From NCBI GenBank assembly GCA_900546255.1, contig URCB01000003.1, positions 27,748-91,747 of the forward strand: DNA of 64,000 nt, written 5' to 3'. The stretch comes from an uncultured Eubacteriales bacterium. GTDB taxonomy: Bacteria; Bacillota; Clostridia; Oscillospirales; Oscillospiraceae. The position numbers and the translations under genes were made by a program. The notes beneath the pieces were generated by a model. The model did no database searches and was not told where the DNA came from. It worked only from the letters and a program-made list of their open reading frames with translations. Below, piece by piece: positions 62,330-64,000 of the stretch. Position 1 is the first letter of the stretch. Each line of letters begins with the position of its first letter.

Positions 62330-63654
62330 GCAGACGCAACGTAGAAACCTACGCCAACGACCAGCAGGCCCTGTGCCGGCAGAACGACTTCATCCCCGAC
62401 TCCCTCTTCCGGGAGTACGGCGTGAACCGGGGGCTGCGGGACGTCAACGGCGTGGGGGTCCTGACGGGCCTGACCAACATCTCCAAGATCGTCTCCTTCC
62501 AGAATGTGGACGGCAAGCGGGTGCCCTGCGAGGGCCAGCTGTTCTACCGGGGGTACAACATCAAAAACCTCATCGGCAGCCTGGGCCCCAACGAGTTTGG
62601 GTTTGAGAAGATCGCCTACCTCCTCCTCTTCGGCGACCTGCCCACCCCCCAGCAGCTGGAGGAGTTCACCGGCATCCTCAGCGACTGCCGTACCCTGCCC
62701 ACCAACTTCACCCGGGACGTGATCATGAAGGCCCCCTCCAAGGACATCATGAACTCCATGACCCGGAGCGTCCTCACCCTGGCCAGCTACGACGACCAGG
62801 TCAATGGAGACCTGGGCAACTCCATCCGCCAGTGCATCCGGCTGATCTCCGAGTTCCCCATGCTGGCGGTGTACGGCTACCACGCCTACAACCACTATGA
62901 GAACGACGACAGCATGTACATCCACCGCCCCGACCCCAACCTGTCCACGGCAGAGAACATCCTGCGGATGCTCCGCCACGACAAGTCCTACACCCAACTG
63001 GAGGCCAAGGCCCTGGACATTGCCCTGCTGCTGCACATGGAGCACGGCGGCGGCAACAACTCCACCTTCACCACCCGGGTGGTGACCTCCTCGGGGTCGG
63101 ACACCTATTCCACCATGGCCGCCGCCCTGTGCTCCCTGAAGGGCCCCCGCCACGGCGGCGCCAACATCAAGGTCATCGAGATGATCCAGGACATCAAGTC
63201 CCACCTCCACGACTGGACCGACCCGGACGAGACCAGCGCCTACCTCCGCAAGCTCCTGAACAAGGAGGCCTTCGACCACAGCGGCCTGATCTACGGCATG
63301 GGCCACGCGGTCTACTCCATCTCCGACCCCAGAGAGCAGATCCTCCGCTCCTTCGTGAACCAGCTGGCCGTGGAGAAGGGCCGCCAGGACGACCTGGCCC
63401 TCTACCGCAACATCGAGGAGGAGGCCCCCAAGCTCATCTCCAAGAACCGCCCCATCTACAAGGGGGTCAGCGCCAACATCGACCTGTACAGCGGGTTCCT
63501 CTACGACCTGCTGGGCATCCCGGTGGAACTGTACACCCCCCTCTTCGCCATCGCCCGGATCGTGGGCTGGAGCGCCCACCGCATCGAGGAGCTGGTGTGC
63601 ATGAACAAGATCATCCGCCCCGCCTACATGAGCGTCATGCGGGAGCGGGGGTGA
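62326..63654 (+). CDS. Citrate synthase
   Basis: ATG 62326, overlapping the regulator's stop by 4 nt; 442 residues. Active-site residues are His240 in LLHMEHGGGNNSTF, His327 in GMGHAVYS and Asp386 in SANIDLYSG. RIVGWSAHRIEE is the C-terminal signature. It could be a 2-methylcitrate or re/si-type enzyme; the sequence is of the standard si-citrate synthase family. Being the last gene behind two regulators suggests tight control of entry to glutamate synthesis. Confidence 0.94.
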   Translation: MSRRNVETYANDQQALCRQNDFIPDSLFREYGVNRGLRDVNGVGVLTGLTNISKIVSFQNVDGKRVPCEGQLFYRGYNIKNLIGSLGPNEFGFEKIAYLLLFGDLPTPQQLEEFTGILSDCRTLPTNFTRDVIMKAPSKDIMNSMTRSVLTLASYDDQVNGDLGNSIRQCIRLISEFPMLAVYGYHAYNHYENDDSMYIHRPDPNLSTAENILRMLRHDKSYTQLEAKALDIALLLHMEHGGGNNSTFTTRVVTSSGSDTYSTMAAALCSLKGPRHGGANIKVIEMIQDIKSHLHDWTDPDETSAYLRKLLNKEAFDHSGLIYGMGHAVYSISDPREQILRSFVNQLAVEKGRQDDLALYRNIEEEAPKLISKNRPIYKGVSANIDLYSGFLYDLLGIPVELYTPLFAIARIVGWSAHRIEELVCMNKIIRPAYMSVMRERG

Positions 63655-63745
63655 GCCCCCTCCCCCCGCACAGGGCCAGGTGCCCCGCTTTCCCGGGGCA
63701 AACATACAAAAAGCAGGAGGAGAGCGTGGCTCTCCTCCTGGGGAT

Positions 63746-63787
63746 CCTCCCTCTGGTCGCCGACCAGAGAGGGGGTTTCTTTTTTTC
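63746..63787 (+). terminator. Terminator after citrate synthase
   Basis: CTCTGGTC (63751-63758), GCC loop, GACCAGAG, then a run of GGGGG and seven T. A further hairpin AGGAGGAGAGC/GCTCTCCTCCT lies just before it. Confidence 0.85.
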
Positions 63788-63811
63788 TGCGGGGTTGGAC
63801 CGGTGTCCAGC

Positions 63812-63995
63812 GGCCCCGGAGGTGGGGCCGGGGGCCAAATCTCCGGTAGTACGTACCCTACGGGTGGTCGGGGCTGTTTCGAAGCCTCGGGGCGCAGCGC
63901 CCCGGGGGCCCGCCGACTCCGGCGGGGGAGCCCGACTTTCTTTGAAGAAAGTCGGAGGAAAGAACACCAGGGAGGAAGAGGTTCTTCCTCCCTGG
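63812..63995. repeat. Cluster of five inverted repeats at the right edge
   Basis: In 184 nt there are GGCCCC/GGGGCC (63812-63829), CGGGGCGC-A-GCGCCCCG (63888-63904), CCCGCCG-ACTC-CGGCGGG (63909-63926), CCGACTTTCTT-TG-AAGAAAGTCGG (63932-63955) and CCAGGGAGGAAGA-GGT-TCTTCCTCCCTGG (63967-63995). Nothing codes here. It resembles a dispersed palindromic element and may extend beyond the window. Confidence 0.7.
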
Positions 63996-64000
63996 ACCCA

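Overview
The window is 64 kb of GC-rich (about 60-65% G+C by eye) chromosome from an anaerobic, endospore-forming Firmicute. The best fit is a high-GC member of the Clostridia such as the Oscillospiraceae (Flavonifractor/Lawsonibacter/Intestinimonas type); this is inferred from gene content and codon use, not from a database match. Supporting genes are spoIVA, a stand-alone Spo0A-C-like protein, pyruvate:ferredoxin oxidoreductase, the WalR-WalK-YycH-YycI operon, a tryptophan T-box, and the rimP-nusA-rnpM-ylxQ-infB-rbfA-nrnA-truB-ribF cluster. No rRNA, tRNA or CRISPR array was seen.

Layout. 1-3137: end of a RibD-C/DHFR-like gene, then an aldo/keto reductase, carboxymuconolactone-decarboxylase and iron alcohol dehydrogenase operon. 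3183-5074: terminator, divergent Spo0A-C-like and XRE regulator genes, and a DUF4003 gene. 5151-11588: complete trpEGDCFBA operon on the minus strand with 4-8 nt overlaps. 11600-13200: an IS110-family insertion with an amber-interrupted transposase. 13262-13605: a Trp-specific T-box leader with promoter and terminator, on the minus strand, pointing through the IS toward trpE. 13644-16464: class D beta-lactamase-like lipoprotein, an EcsC-like/SHOCT protein and a GNAT protein. 16547-22712: polyferredoxin, PFOR and GltA-like flavoprotein operon. 22999-27085: DUF3870, dcd, a polytopic permease and an LCP protein. 27332-35829: the translation/RNA cluster.

35897-39160: EamA-type transporter behind a leader that looks like an attenuating riboswitch, HAAS/PadR pair, CLC-F-type antiporter. 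39160-45257: dus, ECF sigma/anti-sigma pair, an EF-G-like GTPase with an altered active site, a GH3 protein. 45333-48257: PepSY lipoprotein plus two-component system. 48375-54530: decayed macro-domain gene, glutamate decarboxylase, wal operon. 54553-64000: NUDIX hydrolase, small hypothetical, coaX, spoIVA, Na/Pi cotransporter behind a Pho-box-like repeat, LUD protein, GNAT protein, two winged-helix regulators co-transcribed with citrate synthase, and a terminal array of inverted repeats.

How the genes fit together. The trp operon is probably controlled by tRNA-Trp charging through the T-box, but an IS110 insertion now sits between that switch and trpE. PFOR, the polyferredoxin and the GltA-like protein are translationally coupled and probably move electrons from pyruvate through ferredoxin to NAD(P)H. 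Regulatory signals readable in the DNA include operator-like repeats in divergent promoter spacers (3585-3641), repeats flanking the padR -10 box, TAACGTTA-type repeats around the MarR gene, and paired TTTACA repeats before the phosphate transporter.
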